Source: Hallerella sp963597395 (GTDB taxonomy: Bacteria > Fibrobacterota > Fibrobacteria > Fibrobacterales > Fibrobacteraceae). From it: 64,000 nucleotides of DNA. Location: contig CAVBPX010000005.1 in assembly GCA_963597395.1 (NCBI GenBank), forward strand, positions 1 through 64,000. Reading direction: 5' to 3'. Both the position numbers and the translations under genes were made by a program. Below the pieces are notes generated by a model. The model did no database searches and had not been told where the DNA came from. It saw nothing but the letters and a program-made list of their open reading frames with translations. This document shows positions 51,230 to 59,502 of the stretch, piece after piece. The stretch's first letter is position 1; each line of letters begins with the position of its first letter.

Positions 51230-53095
51230 GTGAAACGGTACGTTTCCAAAGTTTTCATTTCGCTCCTCGGGCTTTCCGCCCTTCTCCTTGCCGAAACCGC
51301 GCCCTACATTCCGTTCGGAACGCCCGGCTACCTGACATCCTCCTTCGGCGAGAGCCGCGGAACGCGCTACCACGCGGGCGTCGATTTTTCGACCGAAATG
51401 CGCGAAGGATTCCCCTCGATAGCCCCGGAAGACGGCAAAATCTTGCAGGTAAAACTTTCGCCCTACGGCTATGGCAAGGTCGTCTATTTCCGCGGAAAAA
51501 GCGGAAGAACCTGGGTCTTTGCCCATCAAAGCGGATTTTCGAAACAGCTCGATTCGCTTGTGCGGCACGTGCAGAAGACCTCCCGAAAAAATGACGTATC
51601 CATTCAGAATCCCAAAATTCCGGAATTTCACAAGGGCGATACGATTGCGTTTACCGGAAGCTCGGGCATCGGAAATCCCCATTTGCATCTGGAACTTCGG
51701 CTGGGCGAAAAAATCGTAAACCCGTGCCGAAACGGGACGCTTTGCCTCGACACCCTGAACCCGTTAGTTCTCGGCGCGGCCGTTTTCAAAGGCGAATCCG
51801 TCGCGCTCACCGGCGAAGAAAGCCTCAATGCGGGTTGCCTCGAACTTCCGGAACCGGAAAATTCAAGGGACTCGATCCGCTTTGCATTTAAAATTGCGGA
51901 CTACAGCCGGGAACCTCTCGAAAATCCGATGTCCGTCCGCCGCGTGACGCTCAAAAGAAACGGAAAAACGGTTGACGAAATCATCAAGGACACGCTTTCG
52001 TTTTCGAACATGATCCGCATCCGGGAAGAACTCCTGTGGGCGGAGGAAGCGGACACCGCCGGAGACTGGCACTATTTGCCCAAAGGCTTTTTACACACAA
52101 ACGAAGACACGCTCGTTTTCGAGACCGAGGACATGACGGGGAGAACCTCGCAAAGAACGCTCCGCCTTGAAAAAAAGTGCGAAGGAAAGAAGCCCCCGAT
52201 GCATGGAAAGTTCCAGTCGGCGGAAGTGTTCTCATTTTTGAGCCGAACGTGGATAGGGCTGGATCTTTGCCGGGAAGACTCCGCAAGCGCACGGTTCAAA
52301 CTTTTTGAAAACGCGCGTCCGCTCACCGACCTGTGCGAAAGTTTTCCAAACGAGCCGACCCCCCTCGGAAAAATTTTTGAAAAATATCCGACGGCAACGC
52401 TCATCCGCATCGAAAGAAAGGACGGGACCGAGCTTCCGGTCGCCATCCAAAAAATTCCGGCGGACGCCCAAAACTTTTCGTGGGAAGTCAACCGGGAAAT
52501 CTTCCCCGTTGCGGAAAAATTTTCGAAACTTGCACCCGTGCCGTGGACGCGGGCGCTCGCGGTAAAAGCCTTGCAAAACGACAACGTTTCCGCGCTCGAG
52601 TTTCACCCCAAGGGACTTCACTTTCTCGGCTCGTGGGAAGTCTCGTTTGAGAGGTCGCTTGCCCAAAGACCGCTCTACTACCTCGGCGAAACAAGCCGTC
52701 GATGGTTCTTTTTCAGCAAGCAGGATTCCGCAAACGGAAAGCGGACCGTTTCGATGAACGAATTGCGGGACATCGGATTCATCTCCGACACGACCGCTCC
52801 GGAAATAGGCGAAGTTCGCCTCGACAGCGCGGTCATCGCCGGAGAAATGCGGCCGGTGCTGCGGATTCCGCTCATCGAAAAGGAATCGGGCATCGCCAAC
52901 GGGAACGCCATCCGCGCCAGTTCAAAAAGCAGCCCCTATATTTATGCGGAATACGATTCCGAGCCGCGGGAAATCGTCATTTCCATAGGCGACTTGCCTC
53001 CAAGCGACCCGAACTTTTCGTTAAGCGTACGGGACGAAGCCGGCAACCGGAAAACCTTCAAGATTCCAAATCCGCGCGCAAGCGGCCCAAATTAA
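51230..53095 (+). CDS. Secreted M23 (LytM) family metallopeptidase with large C-terminal extension
   Basis: 621 residues from a GTG at 51230. A signal peptide ends near AETA. The LytM domain (about 25-165) has a complete zinc site: H48 and D52 in YHAGVDF, then H151 and H153 in HLHLEL, with AHQSG between. M23 enzymes cut peptide cross-links in peptidoglycan. The remaining 450 residues are unrecognised and beta-rich (VRRVTLKRNGKTVDEI, FVTVRDEAGNR-like NFSLSVRDEAGNRKTFKI near the end), perhaps several Ig-like domains. It may remodel the wall or recruit a surface complex. Confidence 0.85.
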   Translation: MKRYVSKVFISLLGLSALLLAETAPYIPFGTPGYLTSSFGESRGTRYHAGVDFSTEMREGFPSIAPEDGKILQVKLSPYGYGKVVYFRGKSGRTWVFAHQSGFSKQLDSLVRHVQKTSRKNDVSIQNPKIPEFHKGDTIAFTGSSGIGNPHLHLELRLGEKIVNPCRNGTLCLDTLNPLVLGAAVFKGESVALTGEESLNAGCLELPEPENSRDSIRFAFKIADYSREPLENPMSVRRVTLKRNGKTVDEIIKDTLSFSNMIRIREELLWAEEADTAGDWHYLPKGFLHTNEDTLVFETEDMTGRTSQRTLRLEKKCEGKKPPMHGKFQSAEVFSFLSRTWIGLDLCREDSASARFKLFENARPLTDLCESFPNEPTPLGKIFEKYPTATLIRIERKDGTELPVAIQKIPADAQNFSWEVNREIFPVAEKFSKLAPVPWTRALAVKALQNDNVSALEFHPKGLHFLGSWEVSFERSLAQRPLYYLGETSRRWFFFSKQDSANGKRTVSMNELRDIGFISDTTAPEIGEVRLDSAVIAGEMRPVLRIPLIEKESGIANGNAIRASSKSSPYIYAEYDSEPREIVISIGDLPPSDPNFSLSVRDEAGNRKTFKIPNPRASGPN

Positions 53096-53113
53096 GTTTT
53101 TAAATTTCAGCCG

Positions 53114-54247
53114 ATGGTAAACGATCCCTACATTCTCGTTTCCGACAAGGAATCCCTCGAAAATCTTCTTGAAGATCTCTCGCACTATGAAATTGCCGCG
53201 GTCGATACGGAAGCCGATTCCATGTATCACTATTCGGTGAGACTGTGCCTTGTCCAGATTACCATCGGGGAACATCACTATATCGTCGATCCGCTCGCTC
53301 CTTTCGACCTGAGCCCGATCTTTAAGACCCGGGCGATGAACAACCTCATTTTGCACGGCGCGGACTACGACTTGCGCATGCTGTGGCACCGGTTCCGGTT
53401 TTCGCCGAAGCACGTTTTCGACACGATGCTCGCCGCCAAGTTTTTGGGGGAACCGGCCCTCGGGTATGCGAGCCTCGTCCAAAAATATTTTGGCGTAACG
53501 CTTCCCAAGGACAATCAAAAGTCCGACTGGACTGTTCGGCCGCTTCCGACGGACATGTGCGAATACGCCATTCACGATACTTTCTATCTGCACGAACTGT
53601 GCGCCATCCTCGGCGAAAAGCTCAAAGCGGAGCACAAGTTCGGCTGGCTCATCGAAACGTGCGACGACCTCATCGAAAAGGCGAAGTTCGAAAAGACCGA
53701 GGATCCGGAACGTTGGCGCATCCAGGGTTCATTTCGCCTGCAGCCCAAATCGCTCAACATTTTAAAAAACGTCTGGAACTGGCGCGAACGCGAGGCCGAA
53801 AAACTCGACAGGCCGCCCTACAAGGTACTCGGAAACGAGCTGATGCTCGCCGTCGTACGCTCGGCGACCTATTCTTTTCCGAATGTCCGCGAAGACTATC
53901 TTCCCAAGCTGCCGAGGAACTTTTCTGGAGAGCGGCGCGAAAGCTTTTTGAAAATGCTCCAGGGCGCCATGGAAATTCCCGAATCGGAGTGGCCCGAGGA
54001 AAATCACCGGAAAACGCCTCCGACAGTCATTCCCGACGGAGAACTGATTGATGCGCTCAAGGAATGGCGCAACGAACGCGCCGAGGAACTCCACTTTGAC
54101 TGTGCCATGCTTGCCAACAGGACGCAGCTCATCGCCCTCGCCTCCCCATTCGGAAGCACGTGGAACGAACGCTACGACGCGGCACACCTTCTAAGCTGGC
54201 AGCGCTCCGTGTGGAACGACATTCTTTATCAAAAACTAAGCCATTGA
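53114..54247 (+). CDS. rnd: Ribonuclease D-like 3'-5' exoribonuclease
   Basis: 377 residues. The DEDD exonuclease motifs are visible: AAVDTEAD (D and E), HGADYDLRML, and EYAIHDTFYLHEL with the tyrosine and aspartate of motif III. The HRDC-type helical region follows (LNILKNVWNWREREAEKLDRPPYKVLGNELM). It trims 3' ends of tRNA and other stable RNA. It starts 18 bases after the M23 gene and ends 7 bases before tatA. Confidence 0.92.
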   Translation: MVNDPYILVSDKESLENLLEDLSHYEIAAVDTEADSMYHYSVRLCLVQITIGEHHYIVDPLAPFDLSPIFKTRAMNNLILHGADYDLRMLWHRFRFSPKHVFDTMLAAKFLGEPALGYASLVQKYFGVTLPKDNQKSDWTVRPLPTDMCEYAIHDTFYLHELCAILGEKLKAEHKFGWLIETCDDLIEKAKFEKTEDPERWRIQGSFRLQPKSLNILKNVWNWREREAEKLDRPPYKVLGNELMLAVVRSATYSFPNVREDYLPKLPRNFSGERRESFLKMLQGAMEIPESEWPEENHRKTPPTVIPDGELIDALKEWRNERAEELHFDCAMLANRTQLIALASPFGSTWNERYDAAHLLSWQRSVWNDILYQKLSH

Positions 54248-54254
54248 GGTCTCT

Positions 54255-54446
54255 ATGGGAAACATCGGCATTTCCGAACTTCTCCTTCTGGTTTTTCTGG
54301 TTCTGCTCCTGTTCGGTGCCCGGCGCATTCCGGATTTGGGAGCGGCCATCGGCAAGGCCCTGAGGGAATTTCGCAAGGCAAATAACGGCGAATCTCCGGA
54401 CGAAAAATCCGCCTCCGAAAAAAAGGATTCCGAGGACACGCACTAG
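54255..54446 (+). CDS. tatA: Twin-arginine translocase subunit TatA
   Basis: 63 residues. One membrane helix (ISELLLLVFLVLLLFGARRIPDLG) with the FGxxxxP hinge is followed by an amphipathic helix (AAIGKALREFRKA) and a charged tail, the usual TatA/E shape. It is 12 bases upstream of tatC. Confidence 0.95.
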   Translation: MGNIGISELLLLVFLVLLLFGARRIPDLGAAIGKALREFRKANNGESPDEKSASEKKDSEDTH

Positions 54447-54458
54447 GTTCAAGGGCGA

Positions 54459-55154
54459 ATGGAAATTTCCGGACATTTTAGAGAACTTCGGGCGAGAATC
54501 CTTCTTTGCCTCGCCTTTTTTATCACATTCTCCGGACTGGCCTTTTACCTTTCGCCGGAGCTCTGGAAGTTCGCCATGATGCCGCTCAGGACGGCGGGCC
54601 TTGTGACACTTGCCAATCTCGCGCCCGCCGAGGGAATTTCGGCGAGCCTTTTCCTCGCGATGATTTTCGGAGCGCTCGTTTCGTCGCCCCTTTTTCTTTA
54701 CCACGCCTATGCGTTTTGCGCACCGGCCTTTCCCGACTTTCAAAAAAAGGTTCTCATCGGATTCGTGTGCGCGTCCTGTGCGCTTTTTTACGCCGGAGCG
54801 GCCTTCGCCTTCTTTCTCGCCATTCCAACGCTTTTCGGGTTTCTTGCAAGCTATGCGGACTTTGCCGTCAAGCTCTGGTCGCTTGAATCCTATACGGCCT
54901 TTCTTTTCCGGTTCGAGATTTTGTTCGCGCTTGTATTCCAGCTTCCCGTTGCCTTTGCGTTTCTCGCCCGGACGGGGATAGCCGGGAAGGATTTTCCCCT
55001 TCGCCATGTCCGACTGGTCATTTTTCTCGCCGCGCTTTTTTCCGCAATCGTTACGCCGCCCGATCTGCTTTCCCTCTTCTGGATGGCCATTCCGATCCTC
55101 GTTCTCTACGGCATCGGAATCGTCGCCTACCGCATCGCCTGGAGGCATCAATGA
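54459..55154 (+). CDS. tatC: Twin-arginine translocase subunit TatC
   Basis: 231 residues, six membrane segments. The N-terminal motif HFRELRAR (H7, E10) matches the signal-peptide-binding HLxELRxR of TatC. PLFLYHAYAFCAPAF and AIVTPPDLLSLFWMAIPILVLY agree. It recognises twin-arginine signals. The ATG lies after AAGGG. Its stop overlaps the next start by four bases (ATGA), so its protein and the TatB fusion should be made together. Confidence 0.95.
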   Translation: MEISGHFRELRARILLCLAFFITFSGLAFYLSPELWKFAMMPLRTAGLVTLANLAPAEGISASLFLAMIFGALVSSPLFLYHAYAFCAPAFPDFQKKVLIGFVCASCALFYAGAAFAFFLAIPTLFGFLASYADFAVKLWSLESYTAFLFRFEILFALVFQLPVAFAFLARTGIAGKDFPLRHVRLVIFLAALFSAIVTPPDLLSLFWMAIPILVLYGIGIVAYRIAWRHQ

Positions 55155-55879
55155 CCGCGGAAATAGGTTTTTCGGAGCTTTGCCTTCTCATTATCCTAGC
55201 GCTAGTCCTCGTCTCGCCCAAGGATATCGGAAGCGCCTTTGCCGCCTTTAAAAAGTTCAAGGGAAAACTTTACCGGCTAAAGTTCAATTTGGAAGACGAG
55301 CTGATGCAGACCGCAAAAAACGCCTCCGCAGACGAAAAGCCTTTTTCCCCGTCGGACGAAAGCCTCTGGATAGTCCGGGCCATACGCTCCTTTTCGCTCT
55401 TTCGGTCGGCGGAAAAGGTCGCCGCCTTCTACCCGCTAAAAAACGAGCCGGACATCCGCCCGATCCTCGAAGAACTTGCGCGCGAACATCGGCTGCTTCT
55501 CCCCGTCACGCACGGAGAGGGCCACATGGACTTTGTCGAAATCGAAGACCTCGAAAAGGATTTGCACGAAGGACGCTTTCACGTAATGGAACCAAACAAA
55601 AGCCTCCCGACGTATTCCGGGAAAATTCCCCTTGCGCTAGTCCCCGGCACGGCGTTTTCACGCGACGGCGGAAGGCACGGACACGGCAAGGGCTATTACG
55701 ACCGTTTTCTTTCAAGGCATCCCGAAACAGTCAAGTGCGGCGTCGCTTTCCGCGCACAGGTTTCGGAAAAGCCGTTAGAACTTAAACCGCACGACGTTCC
55801 GATGGACTACATCGCAGCGCCCGGCACCCAAGAGAACAAGGAGACCCCGCATGTGGAAAAAGCAGCCGTTTCAACCTAG
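55151..55879 (+). CDS. TatB-like membrane domain fused to 5-formyltetrahydrofolate cyclo-ligase
   Basis: 242 residues in one uninterrupted frame. Residues 5-40 (IGFSELCLLIILALVLVSPKDIG, then FKKFKGKL) are a TatB/TatA membrane helix with its conserved E9 and P23 and amphipathic helix. From about 70 to 225 the protein follows 5-formyl-THF cyclo-ligase: AAFYPLKNEPDI, LPVT...HMDFVEI, GRFHVMEPN, LALVPGTAFSRDGGRHGHGKGYYDRFL (174-187) and VPMDYI. That enzyme converts 5-formyl-THF to 5,10-methenyl-THF with ATP. Its start overlaps tatC and its end overlaps rlmB by 29 bases. It would tether the folate enzyme to the inner membrane. It may serve as the TatB of this system. The usual basic N-terminal helix of the cyclo-ligase is replaced. 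Confidence 0.88.
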   Translation: MTAEIGFSELCLLIILALVLVSPKDIGSAFAAFKKFKGKLYRLKFNLEDELMQTAKNASADEKPFSPSDESLWIVRAIRSFSLFRSAEKVAAFYPLKNEPDIRPILEELAREHRLLLPVTHGEGHMDFVEIEDLEKDLHEGRFHVMEPNKSLPTYSGKIPLALVPGTAFSRDGGRHGHGKGYYDRFLSRHPETVKCGVAFRAQVSEKPLELKPHDVPMDYIAAPGTQENKETPHVEKAAVST

Positions 55880-56753
55880 CCGCGAAAAACGCGACGATTC
55901 CTCTTTTGAAAATTCCCGCCGGGATTATTCCTACGGCCGCGCCCCGCGATTTGAAAACGAAAACCGCCCGCGCCCCTCGCAGGTAAACGTTGCGCTTGGA
56001 GATGCCGAAAGCGCGCCCCAGACAGCCGTCGGCGGAATTCGCGAAGTGACCGAACTTCTCACAAATTCACCGACCCGCGTCCATCGGGTTCTTTTCCGCC
56101 ACAACTCCGGAAACCCGAAGCTCTATTCGCTGCAAAAGCTCGCGAAAAAGAACCACATCCACGTGCAGCAGGTGGAAGTCCGCATTCTCGATTCCTATGC
56201 GATGCCAAACCAAGGCGTCGTCGCCCTTGTCAACGAAAGGGAACTTCTCAAGTGGGAAAGCGTCAAGGAGGAATTTTTCAAGGCGCGGGAAACGGGCGAG
56301 CGCAAGCTGGTCGTCATCGCCACGAACATCGAAGACCCGCGAAACCTCGGCGCGTGCATTCGGTCTTCTCTCGGCCTCGGCGCGGACATTCTTCTGATGC
56401 CCGCCAAGGGAATGTGCGGCATCACGCCGACCGTCACCCGGGCTTCGACCGGAGCCGTCGATAAGCTCCGCATTTGCCGTCCCGACAACCTCGAAGCGGC
56501 CATCGGAGAACTCAAACAGGCCGGTTACCAGGTCCTCGGGCTCGATGCCGCCACGGAAGTTTCGCTCGTGGATTATCCCTTCGCAGAACACATCGTCCTT
56601 GCCGTCGGCGGCGAAGACGTGGGACTTCCGCCCTTTGTCAAAAAACAGTGCACGGACATTCTCCGCATTCCGATGAAGCCCGATGCGCAGTCCTACAACG
56701 CCTCGGTCGCCCTCTCCCTCGGACTTTACGAAATCGCGCGCAAGCGCCTCTAG
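55851..56753 (+). CDS. rlmB: SpoU-family RNA 2'-O-methyltransferase (RlmB-like)
   Basis: 300 residues. A long basic N-terminal arm (about 1-60) is followed by a substrate-binding domain and the SPOUT core: NIEDPRNLGACIRSSLGLGAD, RASTGAVDKLRIC, LAVGGEDVGLPP and NASVALSLGLYEIAR. It methylates a ribose in rRNA, or tRNA in TrmH relatives. The ATG has AAGGAG upstream and overlaps the fusion gene. Site specificity cannot be read; the name is given by type. Confidence 0.87.
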   Translation: MWKKQPFQPSREKRDDSSFENSRRDYSYGRAPRFENENRPRPSQVNVALGDAESAPQTAVGGIREVTELLTNSPTRVHRVLFRHNSGNPKLYSLQKLAKKNHIHVQQVEVRILDSYAMPNQGVVALVNERELLKWESVKEEFFKARETGERKLVVIATNIEDPRNLGACIRSSLGLGADILLMPAKGMCGITPTVTRASTGAVDKLRICRPDNLEAAIGELKQAGYQVLGLDAATEVSLVDYPFAEHIVLAVGGEDVGLPPFVKKQCTDILRIPMKPDAQSYNASVALSLGLYEIARKRL

Positions 56754-56756
56754 GAA

Positions 56757-57965
56757 ATGCGCCACCCCTGGGAAAATCCCGAAGTTCTCCGCTTTGCGGA
56801 AGAGGCTCTCCGCCAAAAAACGGACATTCTGAAGCTTTCGGAAAAGCTTTCCAAAGGCCCGTTTGCCGAAATGCGGAGCGAAATTCTCGACTACATCGCG
56901 CTCGTTCCGAAGTTTCGGAAAAAGTTCCGGACCGAGGCTTTTCTCGCATGCGACAGGCTCGCGCTCGAACAATCCACCGCGGCGGATATCGGAATCTACA
57001 AGGCGCGCCTTTTCCCCGAAGGGGAAAGCATCGACGACCTGTGTTGCGGAATGGGCGGAGACAGCTTTTTTCTTTCCAAAAATTCGACGGTCCGAGGATA
57101 CGATCTTTCGCCGGACCGAACCGCCATGTACCGCTTCAACACAAAGGCGATGGGACACGAACGCGAAGCCGTTCTTTCGGACGTCCGAACGGTAAGTTCC
57201 AGAGGCTCCCTTTTTACGGTCGATCCGGCGCGTCGCGAAAAGGTCGGCGACAACCAGCGGAACTTTTCGGAACTCACACCGACCCTCGAAGAAATTCTCG
57301 AAATTTCAAGGCTCTACCGCGGCGGCATGGCAAAGCTTCCGCCCGGGTTTCCCACCGGGAACTTCCCCGCCGATGCGGAAATTCTCTACATCGGATCCCG
57401 GAACGACTGCCGCGAATGCCTGCTCCTTTTTGGCGCGCTCGCATCGCACAAAGGAAAAGCGCGCGCCGTCACCGTCGATTTACTCGGAAACGCGCACGAA
57501 TGGATTTCAGGGAGAAACTTTTCGGAGTTTTCGGAAGCGGGCGAACTTCCCGTCGGAAACCTCATGGAGTTTATTTCGGAACCGCTCCCCGTTCTGGTCC
57601 GAAGCCATCTCTTTTCCGAAGTCGCGCTCGAAAGCGCCCCGGAAGCGCGCCTCGTCTCGCCAAAAATCGCCTACGTCACAAGCAAAAGCCCGCTCGAAAG
57701 CACCGCGTTCCGCTCCTACCGAGTCCTCGGGCACGTTCCGCTTTCCACCGGAAAGGTCAAGGGACTTCTCAGGACCTTTGACATCGGAAAGCTCACGCTC
57801 AAAAAGCGCGGCGTCGAAATCGTTCCCGAAGCGGAAATCAGGCGTCTCTCTCCCAAGGGACACCGCGAAGGCATTCTCTTCTACACGCGCCTCCAGGGCG
57901 AAAAGGCGGCCATCCTCGCCGTCCCCGCCCAGGGCGAAACATCCAAATCCCAAGGCTTATGGTAA
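56757..57965 (+). CDS. Class I SAM methyltransferase with THUMP-like domain
   Basis: 402 residues. The SAM loop is DDLCCGMGGDSFFL, followed by DLSPDR and VDPARRE in place of the usual catalytic motif. The C-terminal part (about 290-390, ending FSARSFRVLGHVPLST-like SFRSYRVLGHVPLSTGKVKGLL) resembles the THUMP-like domain found with RNA methyltransferases of this type. Function is not established. It starts 3 bases after rlmB and overlaps ung by 7 bases. Confidence 0.8.
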   Translation: MRHPWENPEVLRFAEEALRQKTDILKLSEKLSKGPFAEMRSEILDYIALVPKFRKKFRTEAFLACDRLALEQSTAADIGIYKARLFPEGESIDDLCCGMGGDSFFLSKNSTVRGYDLSPDRTAMYRFNTKAMGHEREAVLSDVRTVSSRGSLFTVDPARREKVGDNQRNFSELTPTLEEILEISRLYRGGMAKLPPGFPTGNFPADAEILYIGSRNDCRECLLLFGALASHKGKARAVTVDLLGNAHEWISGRNFSEFSEAGELPVGNLMEFISEPLPVLVRSHLFSEVALESAPEARLVSPKIAYVTSKSPLESTAFRSYRVLGHVPLSTGKVKGLLRTFDIGKLTLKKRGVEIVPEAEIRRLSPKGHREGILFYTRLQGEKAAILAVPAQGETSKSQGLW

Positions 57966-58627
57966 AACTCGATCCTTCCTGGCTAGAACTTCTCAGCGAC
58001 CAGTTCGAAATGCCGTATTTTAAGCAGCTCAAGGCGACCCTCTGCGAAGAAAAAAAGAAATACGCCATCTACCCTCCGGGGCCCAAAATCTTTGCCGCCC
58101 TCGACGAATGCCCCGTCGAAAATGTCAAGGCCGTCATCCTCGGACAGGACCCCTACCACAATCCGGGACAAGCGAACGGGCTCAGCTTTTCCGTTTCCGA
58201 CGGCGTCACCCCGCCCCCGTCTCTCGTCAACATTTTCAAGGAACTCCACGACGACCTGGGGATTCCCTTTCCGCAAAGCGGAAACCTCGAAAAATGGGCC
58301 AAGCGGGGCGTTCTTCTCCTGAACGCGAGCCTCACCGTCCGCGCCTACCAGGCGGCCTCCCATGCGGGAATCGGCTGGCAACAGTTTACGGACACCATCA
58401 TCGAAAGAATCTCGCTTGTAAAGGAAAACCTGGTGTTTCTTCTGTGGGGCGGACACGCCATCCGCAAAAAAGTCCTCATCGCCAAGAACCGCGGACACCT
58501 CGTTCTCGAGGCTCCGCACCCGAGCCCGCTCTCCGCCTACCGGGGATTTATCGGCTGCAGACACTTCAGCAAGGCGAACGCCTACCTCAAAAGCAAGGGC
58601 ATTCCCGAAATCGACTGGACACCTTGA
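57959..58627 (+). CDS. ung: Uracil-DNA glycosylase, family 1
   Basis: 222 residues. Catalytic D64 lies in GQDPYHN (usually GQDPYHG), NASLTVRA follows, and H187 sits in HPSPLSAYRGF. This is the classical enzyme that removes uracil from DNA. The residue after YH differs from most Ung proteins; the change should be tolerated. The start overlaps the methyltransferase gene. Its stop is just before the tRNA-Ala promoter. Confidence 0.95.
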   Translation: MVKLDPSWLELLSDQFEMPYFKQLKATLCEEKKKYAIYPPGPKIFAALDECPVENVKAVILGQDPYHNPGQANGLSFSVSDGVTPPPSLVNIFKELHDDLGIPFPQSGNLEKWAKRGVLLLNASLTVRAYQAASHAGIGWQQFTDTIIERISLVKENLVFLLWGGHAIRKKVLIAKNRGHLVLEAPHPSPLSAYRGFIGCRHFSKANAYLKSKGIPEIDWTP

Positions 58628-58652
58628 CAGTTCGCGGCAAATAACCTATATT
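58624..58652 (+). promoter_or_regulatory. Sigma-70-type promoter of tRNA-Ala
   Basis: TTGACA (58624-58629), a 17-base spacer and TATATT (58647-58652), ending 12 bases before the tRNA. The -35 box overlaps the ung stop codon. Confidence 0.88.
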
Positions 58653-58664
58653 TGCACCGCAACC

Positions 58665-58738
58665 GGGGATATAGCTCAGTTTGGTAGAGCGATAGGTTCG
58701 CAATCTATAGGTCAGGGGTTCGATTCCCCTTATCTCCA
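58665..58738 (+). tRNA. tRNA-Ala, anticodon CGC
   Basis: A full cloverleaf: acceptor GGGGATA/TATCTCC, D stem GCTC/GAGC, anticodon stem ATAGG/TCTAT with loop TTCGCAA (anticodon at 58699-58701), T stem AGGGG/CCCCT with TTCGATT. The G3-U70 pair, the alanine identity mark, is present. CCA is not encoded (ACG follows), so it must be added after transcription. Confidence 0.95.
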
Positions 58739-58742
58739 CGAA

Positions 58743-58775
58743 AAGATCCGCACAGCGGGTCTTTTTCTTTTTGGA
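58743..58775 (+). terminator. Terminator after tRNA-Ala
   Basis: AAGATCCGC and GCGGGTCTT pair (one G-T) around ACA, followed by TTTCTTTTT. Confidence 0.85.
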
Positions 58776-58829
58776 TGAAAAGCGCTACGAAAATCCGAAT
58801 TCTCCATCTCCGAAGCCCGAAAACTTTCA

Positions 58830-58902
58830 GAGAACCGCTAAGAATTACTTTGGAGGGGAACATGCAAGCACATCTTTGAAAATTGAATTTTTAGAGGTGA
58901 GC
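58830..58902. repeat. Shortened copy of the inverted-repeat element (copy 3)
   Basis: The left arm matches 30810-30831 in 19 of 22 bases. The right arm (TTGAAAATTGAATTTTTAGA then GGTGAGC) matches 30905-30930 with one change. The centre is about 50 bases shorter. It lies between the terminators of tRNA-Ala and the gene at 58960, interrupting nothing visible. Confidence 0.65.
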
Positions 58903-58906
58903 GCAA

Positions 58907-58935
58907 CAAAAAAGCCTCCGTTCTCGCGGAGGCAA
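58907..58935 (-). terminator. Terminator of the small secreted protein gene
   Basis: On the minus strand, GCCTCCG and CGGAGGC pair around CGAGAA, followed by TTTTTTGTTG. It sits 25 bases after the stop of the gene at 58960. Confidence 0.85.
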
Positions 58936-58959
58936 ACTTCTGAAAAGGGGAACGCGGAA

Positions 58960-59400
58960 CTAGTTTTCGTTGTTCTGCATTTCCATCGTTTCGCGGTCCA
59001 TCGTGTGCTGGAGGTAGTCCTTGAAGTCGCGGTTGATGTCCACGCCGTCCAAAGCGTCGGCATCGGCATCAAGAATGAAGACCGCGCTCGGGTTGTCGAG
59101 CCATCCGATAACGTCAACGCCTTCGAGGGTCATGGACTTGTCGCCCGCGGCTTTCGCCACGTATTCGACAACGCTCTTGCCGACCCAGCCCTGACCGCAG
59201 GAAGCCTTGACGAGAACCGCATCGCCGTCATCCTTCACAATGCGGAGTTCTTCGTTAAAACCGACCGTGCAGACGACGTCCGTGCCGCCCTTGGTCTTTG
59301 TCAGGTCCAAATCGCCCTGCTTGGACTTTACGTTCTTCGGAGCCGCCATCGCGACGACAACCATCAAAGCAAGCAGACAAAACAAAATTTTCTTAGTCAT
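58960..59400 (-). CDS. Small secreted protein, possibly SH3-like
   Basis: 146 residues with GAGGATG before the ATG. A signal peptide ends near AMAA. The mature part (CTVGFNEELRIVKDDGDAVLVKASCGQGWVGKSVVEYV) has the strand spacing of a bacterial SH3 domain (residues about 40-85). A helical acidic tail (ADADALDGVDINRDFKDYLQHTM) follows. SH3-type domains often bind cell wall. Two cysteines may pair. It is divergent from mltG with about 100 bases between starts. Confidence 0.7.
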   Translation of the reverse strand: MTKKILFCLLALMVVVAMAAPKNVKSKQGDLDLTKTKGGTDVVCTVGFNEELRIVKDDGDAVLVKASCGQGWVGKSVVEYVAKAAGDKSMTLEGVDVIGWLDNPSAVFILDADADALDGVDINRDFKDYLQHTMDRETMEMQNNEN

Positions 59401-59502
59401 TTCACATCCTCGAAAAGAGAAGAAGTCTTTTTACACTCTATCCCAAATATATCCTTTATTTTGCCCAAACGACAAGATTTTTTTCTTTTTATATTCGCTT
59501 TT

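Noticed and set aside
58771..59502. An upstream extension of mltG
   Set aside because: It crosses the repeat copy, the minus-strand gene at 58960 and the divergent promoter. The membrane anchor of MltG starts at 59503.
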